Notes: generated from the letters alone by a model not told the origin. A DNA stretch of 64,000 nucleotides from Brachionus manjavacas (GCA_019054805.1 JAHQIY010000043.1:124001-188000), one strand, 5' to 3'; numbered from the stretch's first letter, positions 7,919 to 17,686 are shown. Made by a program: numbers and translations.

Positions 7919-8845
7919 ATGTCGGGTATTCTTGATTCTGTGAATCAGCGTACGCAACTCGTCGGACAAAACCGATTGGAACTCCTAACTTTTCGCCTGA
8001 TGGGGCGTCAACGTTATGGAATTAACGTATTTAAAGTAAAAGAGGTACTTCAGTGCCCTAAGCTTACTTCAATGCCAAACTTACACCACCTGGTTAAAGG
8101 TGTGGCTCATATTCGTGGCCATACTGTTTCGGTTATCGATCTGAGTTTAGCGATTGGTGGTCGCCCAACTGTTGATGTTGATAAAGCGTTTGTTGTTATT
8201 GCTGAGTTCAACCGAACCATGCAGGCATTTTTGGTCTCTTCTGTAGAGCGTATCATCAATATGCACTGGGAGGAGATCTTGCCACCTCCTGAAGGGGCAG
8301 GCAAAGCGAACTACCTAACAGCAGTAACCAACATTGATAATGAGCTCGTAGAGATCCTCGATGTAGAGAAGATTCTTGCAGAAATTGCGCCAATTGATGA
8401 AACAATGGATTCTTCAATCGGTGAAGAGATCGCACAGGTTGAGGCAGAGAAAGAAATTGTTCGCCGCATTCTCATTGCAGATGACTCGACAGTTGCACGT
8501 AAGCAAGTAGAGCGCGCGGTAACTTCATTGGGTTTTGAAGTTGTTTCTGTTAAGGATGGTAAAGAGGCATACGATAAACTGATTGAGATGTCATCTGAAG
8601 GAAGTATTTACGATCAGATCTCTTTGGTGATTTCAGATATCGAAATGCCAGAGATGGACGGCTATACTCTAACAGCAGAGGTAAGACGCCATCCTGATCT
8701 TAAAGATCTGTATGTTATTCTTCACTCATCACTCAGTGGTGTATTTAACCAAGCGATGGTTGAGCGTGTAGGAGCTAACTCCTTTATTGCGAAATTCAAT
8801 CCAGATGAGCTTGGTAATGCGGTTAAATCCGCACTTACAGAATAA
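7919..8845 (+). CDS. cheV: Chemotaxis coupling protein CheV
   Basis: 308 residues. An N-terminal CheW-like domain (about 15-160; GINVFKVKEVLQCPKL, VKGVAHIRGHTVSVIDL) is fused to a C-terminal receiver domain (about 183-305) with acidic ADDS and the phospho-acceptor Asp240 in VISDIEMPEMDG. CheV couples chemoreceptors to CheA and is tuned by phosphorylation. cheR follows after 12 bases in the same operon. A good ribosome site (gatggagatgag) precedes the ATG. This cheV-cheR pair beside flgA and flgB is the standard Vibrio arrangement. Confidence 0.95.
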   Translation: MSGILDSVNQRTQLVGQNRLELLTFRLMGRQRYGINVFKVKEVLQCPKLTSMPNLHHLVKGVAHIRGHTVSVIDLSLAIGGRPTVDVDKAFVVIAEFNRTMQAFLVSSVERIINMHWEEILPPPEGAGKANYLTAVTNIDNELVEILDVEKILAEIAPIDETMDSSIGEEIAQVEAEKEIVRRILIADDSTVARKQVERAVTSLGFEVVSVKDGKEAYDKLIEMSSEGSIYDQISLVISDIEMPEMDGYTLTAEVRRHPDLKDLYVILHSSLSGVFNQAMVERVGANSFIAKFNPDELGNAVKSALTE

Positions 8846-8857
8846 AAAGAGTAGTTA

Positions 8858-9685
8858 ATGACAGCGATAACTATAAGCGATCAAGAGTATCGTGATTTCA
8901 GCCGATTCTTAGAGTCACAATGTGGTATTGTGCTTGGCGATAGTAAGCAGTACCTAGTAAGAAGCCGACTAAGCCCACTCGTCACTAAGTTTAAGTTAGC
9001 GACTTTGTCTGACTTGCTAAGAGATGTGGTGACTGGGCGTAATCGTGAATTGCGTGTTGCCGCTGTTGATGCCATGACCACCAACGAGACACTGTGGTTT
9101 CGTGATACTTACCCATTCGAAGTGTTAGCTAACAAACTGTTACCTGAAGCGGCGGCAAATAAGCGTCCTATTAAAATTTGGTCTGCGGCAAGCTCTTCCG
9201 GTCAAGAGCCGTATTCCATGGCGATGACAGTACTTGAGACTCAACAGCGTAAGCCCGGCATGCTACCGAGCGTGTCTATTACTGCAACCGATATCTCAGC
9301 GAGCATGCTTGATATGTGTCGTGCTGGTGTCTACGACAATCTGGCGTTAGGTCGAGGTCTCTCACCTGAACGCCGACGCAACTTCTTTGAAGATGCCGGC
9401 GATGGCCGAATGAAAGTCAAAGACAATGTGAAGCGTCTGGTTAACTTCCGACCGCAGAACTTAATGGACAGTTATGCGTTACTGGGTAAGTTCGACATTA
9501 TTTTCTGTCGTAACGTGCTTATCTACTTTTCGCCAGATATGAAGTCGCAGGTATTGAATCAGATGGCGAATAGCTTAAACCCTGGTGGTTACTTGCTGTT
9601 GGGTGCGTCTGAATCTTTGACTGGCCTTACTGACCGGTTTGAAATGGTTCGATGTAACCCAGGTATTATCTACAAGCTCAAATAA
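8858..9685 (+). CDS. cheR: Chemoreceptor methyltransferase CheR
   Basis: 275 residues. It has the all-helical N-terminal CheR domain (to about 75) and a SAM-binding methyltransferase domain with WSAASSSGQEPYSMAM (the GxGxG-like motif) and the late motif FCRNVLIYF. It transfers methyl groups from S-adenosylmethionine to receptor glutamates during adaptation. There is no C-terminal receptor-tethering extension. Second gene of the cheVR operon, closed by a strong terminator 17 bases after the stop. Confidence 0.95.
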   Translation: MTAITISDQEYRDFSRFLESQCGIVLGDSKQYLVRSRLSPLVTKFKLATLSDLLRDVVTGRNRELRVAAVDAMTTNETLWFRDTYPFEVLANKLLPEAAANKRPIKIWSAASSSGQEPYSMAMTVLETQQRKPGMLPSVSITATDISASMLDMCRAGVYDNLALGRGLSPERRRNFFEDAGDGRMKVKDNVKRLVNFRPQNLMDSYALLGKFDIIFCRNVLIYFSPDMKSQVLNQMANSLNPGGYLLLGASESLTGLTDRFEMVRCNPGIIYKLK

Positions 9686-9702
9686 TCGAGTCTTAATCTT
9701 TC

Positions 9703-9733
9703 AAATGCCCAGCTTTATGCTGGGCATTTTTGT
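9703..9733 (+). terminator. Terminator after cheR
   Basis: Stem AATGCCCAGC/GCTGGGCATT with a TTTAT loop, followed by TTTTTG. Confidence 0.9.
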
Positions 9734-9868
9734 ACTTAATCCCTATTTAACTTGTATACTTTTTTACGAGTCATTCCAAACTCTCTAGCATGATGTCGCC
9801 ATATGAGTTGGCGTACTTATTGCTAATTATCCAATTGAAAGCAACCGCGGAACAAGTTTTTCTAAAGT

Positions 9869-9884
9869 TGGTACGCTAATTGCT
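9869..9884 (+). promoter_or_regulatory. Sigma-54 promoter of flgBCDE
   Basis: TGGTACG, four bases, TTGCT followed by TTT. This matches TGGCACG-N4-TTGCW at all but one base and lies 44 bases before flgB. In Vibrio such promoters are driven by FlrC. Confidence 0.85.
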
Positions 9885-9927
9885 TTTACATTTAATAGTA
9901 ACGGTCAGTTCTTGAGTAGAGGTTAAC

Positions 9928-10326
9928 ATGGCTATTTCTTTCGACAACGCATTAGGTATCCACCAACACACGGTGGGCGTACGTGAGCGCAATGCTGAGG
10001 TGATTTCTACCAACATTGCTCAAGCGAACACTCCAGGCTACAAATCGAAAGGAATGGACTTCCAAAAGGCCTTGCAGGCGGCAACATCAGAGGCAAGCAT
10101 CGGGCTTAGCCGTACTGATAGTCGGCATATTCCTGCCTCTACTAGGGTGACAGGGGAAGTAATGTATCGTCTTCCTACACAACCTGACACAGGTGACGGC
10201 AATACGGTTGATGTGGATTTAGAGCGTAACTTGTTTATGCAAAATCAAATCAGACACCAAGCCTCACTTGACTTCTTAGGAAGTAAATTCAAGAACTTAA
10301 CTAAAGCAATTAAAGGTGGTAACTGA
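9928..10326 (+). CDS. flgB: Proximal rod protein FlgB
   Basis: 132 residues, the usual FlgB length. It carries the rod/hook N-terminal motif (TNIAQANTPGYKSKGMDF) and a C-terminal helix (LFMQNQIRHQASLDFLGSKFKNLTKAI) that builds the coiled D0 domain. FlgB is the first rod subunit on the MS ring/FliE. First gene behind a sigma-54 promoter. Its stop overlaps the flgC start (TGATG), indicating translational coupling. Confidence 0.95.
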   Translation: MAISFDNALGIHQHTVGVRERNAEVISTNIAQANTPGYKSKGMDFQKALQAATSEASIGLSRTDSRHIPASTRVTGEVMYRLPTQPDTGDGNTVDVDLERNLFMQNQIRHQASLDFLGSKFKNLTKAIKGGN

Positions 10327-10742
10327 TGAGCTTATTTAACGTTTTCAATGTAACTGGTTCTGCCATGAGCGCTGAATCTGTTCGTCTAAATACGACCTCA
10401 AGTAACTTAGCCAATGCGGACAGTGTCTCTAGCTCTGCGAAAGATACTTATAAAGCCCGCCATGCTGTGTTCGGTGCGGAGTTAAGTAAGGCAAAGTATG
10501 GCCGCGACCATACGGTGCCAGTGAAAGTCATGGGTATTGTAGAAAGCGATAAGCCGCTAGATGCGGAGTACAACCCTGACCATCCACTCGCGAATGATGA
10601 AGGGTATATCTACAAACCTAACGTTAATGTGATGGAAGAGATGGCTAACATGATTTCTGCTTCACGTTCTTACCAAACGAACGTTCAAGTAGCAGATGCA
10701 AGCAAACAAATGCTGCTGCGTACGCTGCAGATGGGTCAATAA
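10326..10742 (+). CDS. flgC: Proximal rod protein FlgC
   Basis: 138 residues. The N-terminus has SSNLANADSVSSS in place of the standard ANxxTPGY, a normal FlgC variant. The YNPDHPLANDEGYIYKPNVN segment and the C-terminal MISASRSYQTNVQVAD helix are typical. Exported by the flagellar type III apparatus to form the rod with FlgB and FlgF. Starts on the flgB stop codon; flgD follows after 15 bases. Confidence 0.95.
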   Translation: MSLFNVFNVTGSAMSAESVRLNTTSSNLANADSVSSSAKDTYKARHAVFGAELSKAKYGRDHTVPVKVMGIVESDKPLDAEYNPDHPLANDEGYIYKPNVNVMEEMANMISASRSYQTNVQVADASKQMLLRTLQMGQ

Positions 10743-10757
10743 GGATAGGAGGTAACT

Positions 10758-11468
10758 ATGGCCGATGGCATTAATAATGTTGGTCAAAGCGGCTTGTCCT
10801 ATGTAGACCAGCTTAAACAGCTTCAGGACAAGAACAAGCCCAACGAGACAACAGGTAAGCAGGATCTTAAACAAGAAGACTTCTTATCTCTGCTCACTAA
10901 GCAACTTGCCCAGCAAGACCCATTTAAGCCGGTTAGCAATGACCAGATGATTGCACAGATGGCGTCATTTGCGACGGTGGACGGAATCGGCAAGATGAAC
11001 AATCAGTTTGAAACACTGAACGCGTCGATGACTTCTAACCAAGCACTTCAAGCCTCTTCTCTTGTCGGCCGAGACGTTCTCGTCCCAGGCGCAGCAGGGG
11101 TTAAGGCTGATGACGGCTCAATGGCTGCCATGGTGAAACTCCCTCAATCTGTCGATAACTTGATGGTGAGAGTGGAAGACCAAATGGGTCAGCTGATCCG
11201 TACCTTTGATGTAGGCTCTAAACCTCCGGGTGACAGCCGAATTGAATGGGATGGTAAAGATCAAAACGGTAATCCATTGCCGGCAGGTAAATACAATGTG
11301 AAAGCATCGGGTTTACTAGATGGCAAGGCCAAAGAGTTTGAGGTTTCGACCTACGCTAATGTAAACAGCGTTCTCTTGGGTAAAGGCGATGGTAACGTAC
11401 TACTCAATCTGGCTGGCTTTGAGTCGCCAGTTCGACTTGCTGAAGTACTAGAAGTTGGCAAAGCGTAA
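10758..11468 (+). CDS. flgD: Hook-capping protein FlgD
   Basis: 236 residues. The N-terminal FlgD region (KQDLKQEDFLSLLTKQLAQQDPFKPVSNDQMI) is followed by a FlgD Tudor/Ig-like region with WDGKDQNGNPLPAGKYNVKASG. FlgD forms a cap on the growing hook, directs FlgE polymerisation and is later replaced by FlgK. GGAGG precedes the ATG. Third gene of the flgBCDE transcript. Confidence 0.95.
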   Translation: MADGINNVGQSGLSYVDQLKQLQDKNKPNETTGKQDLKQEDFLSLLTKQLAQQDPFKPVSNDQMIAQMASFATVDGIGKMNNQFETLNASMTSNQALQASSLVGRDVLVPGAAGVKADDGSMAAMVKLPQSVDNLMVRVEDQMGQLIRTFDVGSKPPGDSRIEWDGKDQNGNPLPAGKYNVKASGLLDGKAKEFEVSTYANVNSVLLGKGDGNVLLNLAGFESPVRLAEVLEVGKA

Positions 11469-11507
11469 CTCTTAAGTAGATATGCTAGCTAGATAGGAGA
11501 TTTTGGA

Positions 11508-12812
11508 ATGTCATATGTTGCACTAAGCGGTTTGTCCGCAGCTCAGTTAGATCTGAACACAACCAGTAACAACATTGCGAACGCAAATACATTCGGCTTT
11601 AAAGAGTCACGTGCAGAGTTCGGCGATGTTTACTCAAATTCACTGTTTACTCATGCGAAGACAACTCCTGGACAAGGTGTTCAAGCGGCTAAGGTTGCTC
11701 AGCAGTTTCACGAAGGTTCTAGTATTTATACTAATAACCCGATGGATTTGCGCATTAGCGGCACTGGCTTCTTCGCGGTGGCAAAAGATCGCCTAACGCC
11801 AACGACCAATGAGTTAACCCGTAATGGTGCTTTCCATCTTAACCGTGATAACTATATGGTCACGGCGAACGATGAGTTTTTGCTAGGCTATCAGGTGAAT
11901 AAAGATACTGGTGATGTTCTCTCTTACGAGCCATCGCCAATCAACATTCCAAAAGAGTTCGGTAAGCCAAAGCAGACATCAAACATTGATGTAGGTGTTA
12001 ACCTTCCTGCTGGTGGTGATCTAAAAGATCCTGCGTTATTTGATTACACCGACCCTGAAACTTACAACCGCTCGACTTCATCGACTATTTATGACTCTAT
12101 GGGTCAATCGTACAAGCTGACGACTTACTACCTAAAAGATCAAACTCAACCAAACACTTGGCAGACTTACTATACGGTCACCGACAGTGCGGGTGAGAAG
12201 CCGATCAATATTGTGGGTGGTGATGCGACAGCACCTACAGGTCATATTGGTCACACCATGAAGTTCAATAATGATGGTACCTTAGCCAGCCTTAACAATG
12301 GTCAAAACATTGTATCTGAGGCGTTAGGCACAGGTGCTAACCCAATTGAACTGAATGGTGCGGATGTCAATCAGGTTCTGTCATTTGGCCTACAAGATGC
12401 GACTCAGTTCGCTGCTCCGTTTGAATTAACTAAGTTTGATGAAGATGGTGCAACGACAGGCTTCCTGACCAAGGTTGACTTTGATGAGAATGGTAGCGTT
12501 TTGGGTACATATTCTAACGGTGAGAACATCGTTCTTGGCCGTGTTTCATTGGTTCGTGTAGCGAATGAGCAAGGTCTAGATAAGAAGGGTGGCACTCAAT
12601 GGGATTCTACTCAATTCTCTGGTGATAAGATCTGGGGTGAATCTAACAAAGGCTCTTTCGGTACGATCACTAGTGGTACTCTAGAGCAGTCGAATATCGA
12701 CATGACCCAAGAGCTGGTTGACTTGATTTCTGCGCAACGCAACTTCCAAGCTAACTCTCGCTCGCTAGAAGTGCACAACCAAACGCAACAGAACATCCTA
12801 CAGATTCGTTAA
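11508..12812 (+). CDS. flgE: Flagellar hook protein FlgE
   Basis: 434 residues. The N-terminal D0 motif (LDLNTTSNNIANANTFGFKESRAEF) and C-terminal D0 helix (MTQELVDLISAQRNFQANSRSLEV) flank the FlgE D2 region, which contains the SSTIYDSMGQSYKLTTYY signature. Subunits build the hook that joins the rod to the filament. A ribosome site (taggaga) precedes the ATG. Last gene before a hairpin and a new sigma-54 promoter, so it probably ends the first rod-hook transcript. Confidence 0.95.
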   Translation: MSYVALSGLSAAQLDLNTTSNNIANANTFGFKESRAEFGDVYSNSLFTHAKTTPGQGVQAAKVAQQFHEGSSIYTNNPMDLRISGTGFFAVAKDRLTPTTNELTRNGAFHLNRDNYMVTANDEFLLGYQVNKDTGDVLSYEPSPINIPKEFGKPKQTSNIDVGVNLPAGGDLKDPALFDYTDPETYNRSTSSTIYDSMGQSYKLTTYYLKDQTQPNTWQTYYTVTDSAGEKPINIVGGDATAPTGHIGHTMKFNNDGTLASLNNGQNIVSEALGTGANPIELNGADVNQVLSFGLQDATQFAAPFELTKFDEDGATTGFLTKVDFDENGSVLGTYSNGENIVLGRVSLVRVANEQGLDKKGGTQWDSTQFSGDKIWGESNKGSFGTITSGTLEQSNIDMTQELVDLISAQRNFQANSRSLEVHNQTQQNILQIR

Positions 12813-12854
12813 ACTTTGTAAGGTATTCTTAGCGAGATGTCGCAATCATCTGAA

Positions 12855-12885
12855 TAGCAAGCTGGTGGCAATGATCAGCTTGCTA
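12855..12885 (+). terminator. Possible terminator or attenuator after flgE
   Basis: Perfect 10-bp stem TAGCAAGCTG/CAGCTTGCTA with an 11-base loop. The following TTGTTG is a weak T-run, so termination may be partial. Confidence 0.5.
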
Positions 12886-12975
12886 TTGTTGCCACTACGG
12901 CAAAACCCTCCCCAATACCTCTCTATTTCTTGCCGTTTTTTACTTAATAATTTGATTTTTAAGTAAAAATAAAAT

Positions 12976-12991
12976 TGGCACGCCAATTGCT
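12976..12991 (+). promoter_or_regulatory. Sigma-54 promoter of flgFGHIJ
   Basis: TGGCACG, four bases, TTGCT followed by TTT: an exact consensus -24/-12 element 36 bases before the flgF ATG. Confidence 0.92.
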
Positions 12992-13026
12992 TTTATTGAT
13001 CTGAATTGTGATTTTTGGAGCAAATT

Positions 13027-13776
13027 ATGGATCGTGCACTGTTTCTCGCTATGAGCGGCGCCAAGCAAAATATGCAGGCTTTGCAGCTCAGAGCAAACAA
13101 CTTGGCGAACGTCAGTACCACGGGCTTCCGTGCTGATTTGGCGCAAGCGCGCTCAATGCAAGCGTATGGCGATGGTCTACCAAGCCGTGTGTTTAGCATG
13201 ACAGAGCGTCCGGGACATAATTTTCAACAAGGCAGCGTGATTACCACTGGGCGTGACTTAGACGTCACTCTCCAAGGTGATGGCTGGATCTCTGTACTGG
13301 ATAAAACGGGTAAAGAAGGTCTTACGCGCAACGGTAACCTAAAGATTGATGTCAACGGCTTGTTGGTCAGCGGCAACGGTAATCTTGTTCTAGGTGAAAC
13401 GGGTGCACCAATCACATTGCCAATCCCAATTAGTAAAGTTGAGATTGGTAACGACGGTACGATTTCTGTTGTTCCTCAAGGCGCTCCAGCCGATGCAATT
13501 GAAGTGGTTGACCGTATTAAACTCACTCGCACCAACAATCAATCACTATTCAAAGATATTAACGGCTTGTTCCGTGCAAAAGATCCTAATGCGGCATACG
13601 AAGCGGATGCCAGTGTAAAACTGCTCACAGGCGCAATTGAAGGTAGTAATGTCAATGCTATTGGCGAGATGACCAATTTAATTGACTTGCAACGTCAGTT
13701 TGAAATGCAAGTAAAAATGATGAGCACAGCAGAAGATATGGACAAAGCGTCTGACTCTCTGCTTCGTATGAGCTAA
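13027..13776 (+). CDS. flgF: Rod protein FlgF
   Basis: 249 residues from the ATG at 13027, with GGAG 6 bases upstream; a TTG four codons earlier lies on that ribosome site and is unlikely. It carries the FlgF/FlgG family motifs: MSGAKQNMQALQLRANNLANVSTTGFRAD at the N-terminus and a C-terminal IDLQRQFEMQVKMMSTAEDMDKASDSLL helix. FlgF is a proximal rod subunit placed before the FlgG distal rod. First gene of the flgFGHIJ transcript. Confidence 0.95.
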   Translation: MDRALFLAMSGAKQNMQALQLRANNLANVSTTGFRADLAQARSMQAYGDGLPSRVFSMTERPGHNFQQGSVITTGRDLDVTLQGDGWISVLDKTGKEGLTRNGNLKIDVNGLLVSGNGNLVLGETGAPITLPIPISKVEIGNDGTISVVPQGAPADAIEVVDRIKLTRTNNQSLFKDINGLFRAKDPNAAYEADASVKLLTGAIEGSNVNAIGEMTNLIDLQRQFEMQVKMMSTAEDMDKASDSLLRMS

Positions 13777-13795
13777 CAGATTCTAGGAGAGAGCT

Positions 13796-14584
13796 ATGCA
13801 TCCGGCACTATGGGTAAGTAAAACGGGCTTAGACGCTCAACAAACTAACATTTCAACCATTTCAAACAACTTGGCGAACGCTTCAACCGTTGGTTATAAA
13901 AAGAGCCGTGCGGTTTTTGAAGATTTGTTCTATCAGAACATCAATCAGCCAGGTGGTCAGTCTTCTCAGAACACTGAACTGCCAAGCGGCTTAATGCTAG
14001 GTGCAGGTTCTAAGGTTGTTGCGACACAAAAAGTCCATACTCAAGGCAACACTCAAACAACTAACAATAGCCTGGATATGATGATTGAAGGTGACGGCTT
14101 CTTCCAGATTCTGATGCCCGACGGCAACATTGGTTATTCTCGTAACGGTCAATTTACCGTTAACGACGAAGGGGTCATTGTGACTTCAGGCGCAGGTTAT
14201 GCCCTTGAGCCTGAAATTGCTATCCCAGAAGATGCGATTAGCATTACGGTGGGTACGGATGGTGAGGTATCTGTTCGCGTTCGTGGTCAGCAAGACAACC
14301 AAGTGGTTGGTCAGATTGCAACGGTCGATTTCATTAATCCAGGTGGTTTAGAGCCAATTGGTCAAAACCTTTACCTACCAACAGGCGCGAGTGGTGATCC
14401 ACAAGAAGGCGTACCAGGCTTTGACGGTTTTGGTGAAGTCAGACAATCGATGCTAGAAACCTCCAACGTTAACGTGACCGAAGAGCTAGTCAATATGATC
14501 GAAGCTCAGCGTGTGTATGAAATGAATTCTAAGGTCATCTCTGCCGTCGATAAGATGATGAGCTTCGTGAATCAGCAGCTGTAA
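13796..14584 (+). CDS. flgG: Distal rod protein FlgG
   Basis: 262 residues, the conserved FlgG length. N-terminal LWVSKTGLDAQQTNISTISNNLANASTVGYKKSRAVFEDLFYQ and C-terminal NVTEELVNMIEAQRVYEMNSKVISAVDKMM segments are diagnostic. FlgG forms the drive shaft through the P and L rings. The ribosome site (aggagag) is 5 bases from the ATG. It lies 19 bases after flgF and 25 before flgH. Confidence 0.96.
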   Translation: MHPALWVSKTGLDAQQTNISTISNNLANASTVGYKKSRAVFEDLFYQNINQPGGQSSQNTELPSGLMLGAGSKVVATQKVHTQGNTQTTNNSLDMMIEGDGFFQILMPDGNIGYSRNGQFTVNDEGVIVTSGAGYALEPEIAIPEDAISITVGTDGEVSVRVRGQQDNQVVGQIATVDFINPGGLEPIGQNLYLPTGASGDPQEGVPGFDGFGEVRQSMLETSNVNVTEELVNMIEAQRVYEMNSKVISAVDKMMSFVNQQL

Positions 14585-14609
14585 TCACTGCTTAGGGTGG
14601 AGATAAGAA

Positions 14610-15389
14610 ATGAAACGTATAATCGCACTTTTTACAGTGGCAGTGGTGTCTGGATGCTCGATGTTAGAGCCGCCAATTGAAACTCCGGATGTGACTCAAG
14701 GCACGACCACTGTCGACGCTGTTGAGGGGGATAAATCGGAGCAGGAAAGTTCTGGGCTAATTGATTCTCTACGTAATCGTACAGACCCTGTTTCAGGTGA
14801 CCCAGCTTGGGCTCCAATTCACCCTAAGCACAAACCTGAGCACTATGCAGCGGAAACGGGCTCACTATTCAATACGGCAAGCACCAATAGCTTATATGAT
14901 GACTCTAAACCGCGTGGCATCGGAGATATCATCACAGTAACACTTGATGAGAGCACCAAAGCGGCTAAAAGCTCTGATGCAGATCTATCGAAAAACAATG
15001 ATGCGTCAATGGACCCATTAGAAGTTGGTGGTCAGCAACTGAATATTGGCGACTATAATTTTTCGTATAACTTAAGTAATGACAACAAGTTCAAGGGCAG
15101 TGCGGCAGCCAACCAGAGCAACAGTATTTCTGGCTCAATTACAGTTGAAGTTATCGAGGTACTGGCCAACGGCAACTTGATTATTCGTGGTGAAAAGTGG
15201 CTTACGCTTAATACTGGCGATGAGTACATTCGCTTAAGTGGCACTATCCGTCCAGATGACATCAAGTACGATAATACGATTGCATCGAACCGAATTTCTA
15301 ATGCTCGTATTCAGTACTCAGGGACTGGAACGCAACAAGATATGCAAGAACCGGGATTCTTGGCACGATTCTTTAATGTCTCCCTATAA
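14610..15389 (+). CDS. flgH: L-ring lipoprotein FlgH
   Basis: 259 residues with a lipoprotein signal ending VVSGC (Cys16). The mature protein has a Pro/acidic linker and then the FlgH core ([20 protein letters not shown]... [44 protein letters not shown]). FlgH makes the outer-membrane L ring, the bushing around the distal rod. Same transcript as flgF-flgJ. Confidence 0.95.
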   Translation: MKRIIALFTVAVVSGCSMLEPPIETPDVTQGTTTVDAVEGDKSEQESSGLIDSLRNRTDPVSGDPAWAPIHPKHKPEHYAAETGSLFNTASTNSLYDDSKPRGIGDIITVTLDESTKAAKSSDADLSKNNDASMDPLEVGGQQLNIGDYNFSYNLSNDNKFKGSAAANQSNSISGSITVEVIEVLANGNLIIRGEKWLTLNTGDEYIRLSGTIRPDDIKYDNTIASNRISNARIQYSGTGTQQDMQEPGFLARFFNVSL

Positions 15390-15456
15390 ATCCATCTGAT
15401 GCCGCTTTTTTGGCAGCGTGTAAAGTGGGCATAGAGATTAGAACAAGGGTATGATC

Positions 15457-16548
15457 ATGAAAAAGTTGTTTCTCCTTTTAACCAGTATGATGTTTATCGC
15501 GACGTCGGTTCAGGCCGCGCGTATCAAAGATGTCTCGCAAGTTGCTGGTGTGCGTAGTAACCAATTGGTTGGCTATGGTCTGGTCACAGGCTTACCTGGT
15601 ACCGGAGAATCAACACCTTTTACCGATCAAAGCTTTAATGCAATGTTGCAAAACTTTGGTATACAAATGCCACCGGGCACAAAGCCAAAAAGTAAGAACG
15701 TTGCTGCCGTGATTGTTACTGCTGAGCTGCCTGCATTTTCAAAGCAAGGTCAAACCATTGATGTGACGGTGTCTTCAATAGGTTCGGCTAAAAGCCTACG
15801 AGGCGGTACGCTTATGCAAACCATGCTTAAAGGTCTCGATGGGCAAATCTATGCCGTAGCACAGGGCAACCTTGTCGTTAGTGGTTTTAGTGCAACAGGG
15901 GCGGACGGCTCAAAAATTGTCGGCAATAACCCGACAGCGGGCATGATTTCTAATGGCGCTATGGTTGAACGTGAGATACCCACTCCGTTTAGCCGTGGTG
16001 ACTACATCACGTTTAACCTACTTGAATCTGATTTTACCACTGCGCAGCGCATGGCTGATGCGGTAAACAATTTCCTTGGTCCTCAAATGGCCTCTGCGGT
16101 TGATGCGACGTCTGTGAAAGTTCGTGCACCGCGTGATATTACTCAACGCGTGGCTTTCTTATCTGCGATTGAAAATATCGAATTTAATCCTGCTGAAGGT
16201 TCTGCAAAAATCATTGTCAACTCACGCACAGGTACGATAGTTGTGGGTAAGCATGTGCGTTTGAAGCCTGCTGCGGTCACCCATGGCGGCATGACGGTGG
16301 CGATTAAAGAAAACCTCAATGTTAGTCAGCCTAACGCGTTTGGTGGCGGAGAAACCGTTGTGGTGCCAGATACGGATATCGAGGTAACGGAAGAGCAAGG
16401 TAAAATGTTTAAGTTTGAGCCGGGTCTGACATTGGATGATCTGGTTCGAGCGGTGAATGAAGTTGGCGCAGCACCTTCGGACTTAATGGCAATTCTGCAA
16501 GCGCTTAAGCAAGCAGGGGCGATTGAAGGTCAACTGATCGTTATCTAA
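15457..16548 (+). CDS. flgI: P-ring protein FlgI
   Basis: 363 residues if started at the ATG at 15457, seven bases after AGGG; an ATG at 15451 adds two residues. Signal peptide [20 protein letters not shown]. The mature sequence starts [30 protein letters not shown], a hallmark of FlgI, and ends [16 protein letters not shown]. FlgI subunits form the periplasmic P ring with help from FlgA. 61-67 bases separate it from flgH. Confidence 0.95.
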   Translation: MKKLFLLLTSMMFIATSVQAARIKDVSQVAGVRSNQLVGYGLVTGLPGTGESTPFTDQSFNAMLQNFGIQMPPGTKPKSKNVAAVIVTAELPAFSKQGQTIDVTVSSIGSAKSLRGGTLMQTMLKGLDGQIYAVAQGNLVVSGFSATGADGSKIVGNNPTAGMISNGAMVEREIPTPFSRGDYITFNLLESDFTTAQRMADAVNNFLGPQMASAVDATSVKVRAPRDITQRVAFLSAIENIEFNPAEGSAKIIVNSRTGTIVVGKHVRLKPAAVTHGGMTVAIKENLNVSQPNAFGGGETVVVPDTDIEVTEEQGKMFKFEPGLTLDDLVRAVNEVGAAPSDLMAILQALKQAGAIEGQLIVI

Positions 16549-16558
16549 GGAGTAGAGC

Positions 16559-17467
16559 ATGATTAACAATGGTAATGACATCGGCTTTATTCACGATATT
16601 GCAGGCTTAGATAAGTTACGTAAGCAAGCAGTGGAAGGTGACGAAGGTAGTGAAAGAGCAGCGCTAACCGCGGCAGCAAAGCAATTTGAAGCGATTTTTA
16701 CCTCGATGCTGTTCAAATCCATGCGTGATGCCAACTCGACTTTTGAGTCTGGTTTGATGGACAGTCAAAACCAGCAGTTTTATCGACAAATGATGGACGA
16801 GCAGATGTCCAGTGAGCTAAGCGCTTCAGGTTCACTTGGCTTGGCCGATATGATTGTCGCTCAACTTTCTACAGGCAGCGTCGAAAATCAGAGTGCCAAA
16901 GCGCGCAATGAAGATTTTGAAGCTGTTATGGAGAAAATTGACCGTATTCGCCACGAACGCGCTGATGCAACTAGCGTTGAATTACCTTCACAGTCGCAAC
17001 CTTCTCGCTTTGAGTCGCCGGAAACTTTCGTGACTTCAATGAAGCCTTATGCTGAAAAAGCGGCAAGAGCGCTTGGTATCGACTCATCGCTTCTACTGGC
17101 TCAAGCCGCGTTAGAAACGGGTTGGGGGCAGAAAGTAGTTAATAACTCTCGTGGCAGCAGTAATAACCTATTCAATATTAAGGCAGATCGAAGCTGGTCA
17201 GGTGATAAAGTTTCCACTCAAACTTTAGAATATCACCAAGGCGTACCGGTTAAAGAGAACGCAGCTTTCCGCTCGTATGCTAACTATGAAGAGAGTTTTA
17301 ACGACTACGTACGTTTTCTTAATGAAAACCCTCGCTATACCACAGCTTTACGTCATGGCGGCAATAACGAAGAATTTATTCGCGGCATTCACCAAGCAGG
17401 CTATGCAACCGACCCTAGATACGCAGACAAAGTTCTTAGCGTAAAAGCGCGTATTGATCAGATGTAA
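16559..17467 (+). CDS. flgJ: Rod cap and peptidoglycan hydrolase FlgJ
   Basis: 302 residues in two parts. The N-terminal rod-cap domain (AALTAAAKQFEAIFTSMLFKSMRDAN) occupies about 1-100. A C-terminal glucosaminidase domain starts near 155, with the catalytic Glu at about 186 in LLAQAALETGWGQ and later NLFNIKADRSW and YANYEESFNDYVRFL. FlgJ caps the rod during assembly and cuts peptidoglycan to let it pass. Last gene of the flgFGHIJ transcript. No clear plus-strand terminator follows; the next 460 bases are repeats. Confidence 0.95.
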   Translation: MINNGNDIGFIHDIAGLDKLRKQAVEGDEGSERAALTAAAKQFEAIFTSMLFKSMRDANSTFESGLMDSQNQQFYRQMMDEQMSSELSASGSLGLADMIVAQLSTGSVENQSAKARNEDFEAVMEKIDRIRHERADATSVELPSQSQPSRFESPETFVTSMKPYAEKAARALGIDSSLLLAQAALETGWGQKVVNNSRGSSNNLFNIKADRSWSGDKVSTQTLEYHQGVPVKENAAFRSYANYEESFNDYVRFLNENPRYTTALRHGGNNEEFIRGIHQAGYATDPRYADKVLSVKARIDQM

Positions 17468-17470
17468 AGT

Positions 17471-17584
17471 GAAGGACGGACTTCGTCCTGAGATATTGGA
17501 ACGGGCTTCGCTCTGTGGATCGCTTCGCTGCTGGAAAACTAGATTGGCGAGCACAAACAAAGCAATGTAAATTTTCTAGTTTTC
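17471..17584. repeat. Palindromic intergenic repeat mosaic (copy 1)
   Basis: A string of short palindromes downstream of flgJ: GGACttcGTCC, GGGCttcGCTC and similar CGCTTCGCTG units, ending in TTTTCTAGTTTTCC. The first two blocks recur in the same order downstream of ybaK (39605-39660). No coding potential is evident. Confidence 0.55.
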
Positions 17585-17587
17585 CGT

Positions 17588-17686
17588 CATTCCCTAGACT
17601 GACGAAGGAAGGAGTAGGGAATCTCTATAGGTTATCTACGTGCTTTTCGAGATCCCCAACTCGTTCGTACCTCACTCTTGAGGATG
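17588..17686. repeat. Imperfect inverted repeat, MITE-like
   Basis: A left arm (CATTCCCTAG...GGGAATCT) and a right arm whose complement reads CATCCTCAAG...GGGGATCT. The arms are about 37-39 bases each and enclose a short loop. The form is that of a small non-autonomous palindromic element, common between Vibrio genes. No target duplication can be defined by eye. Confidence 0.5.
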
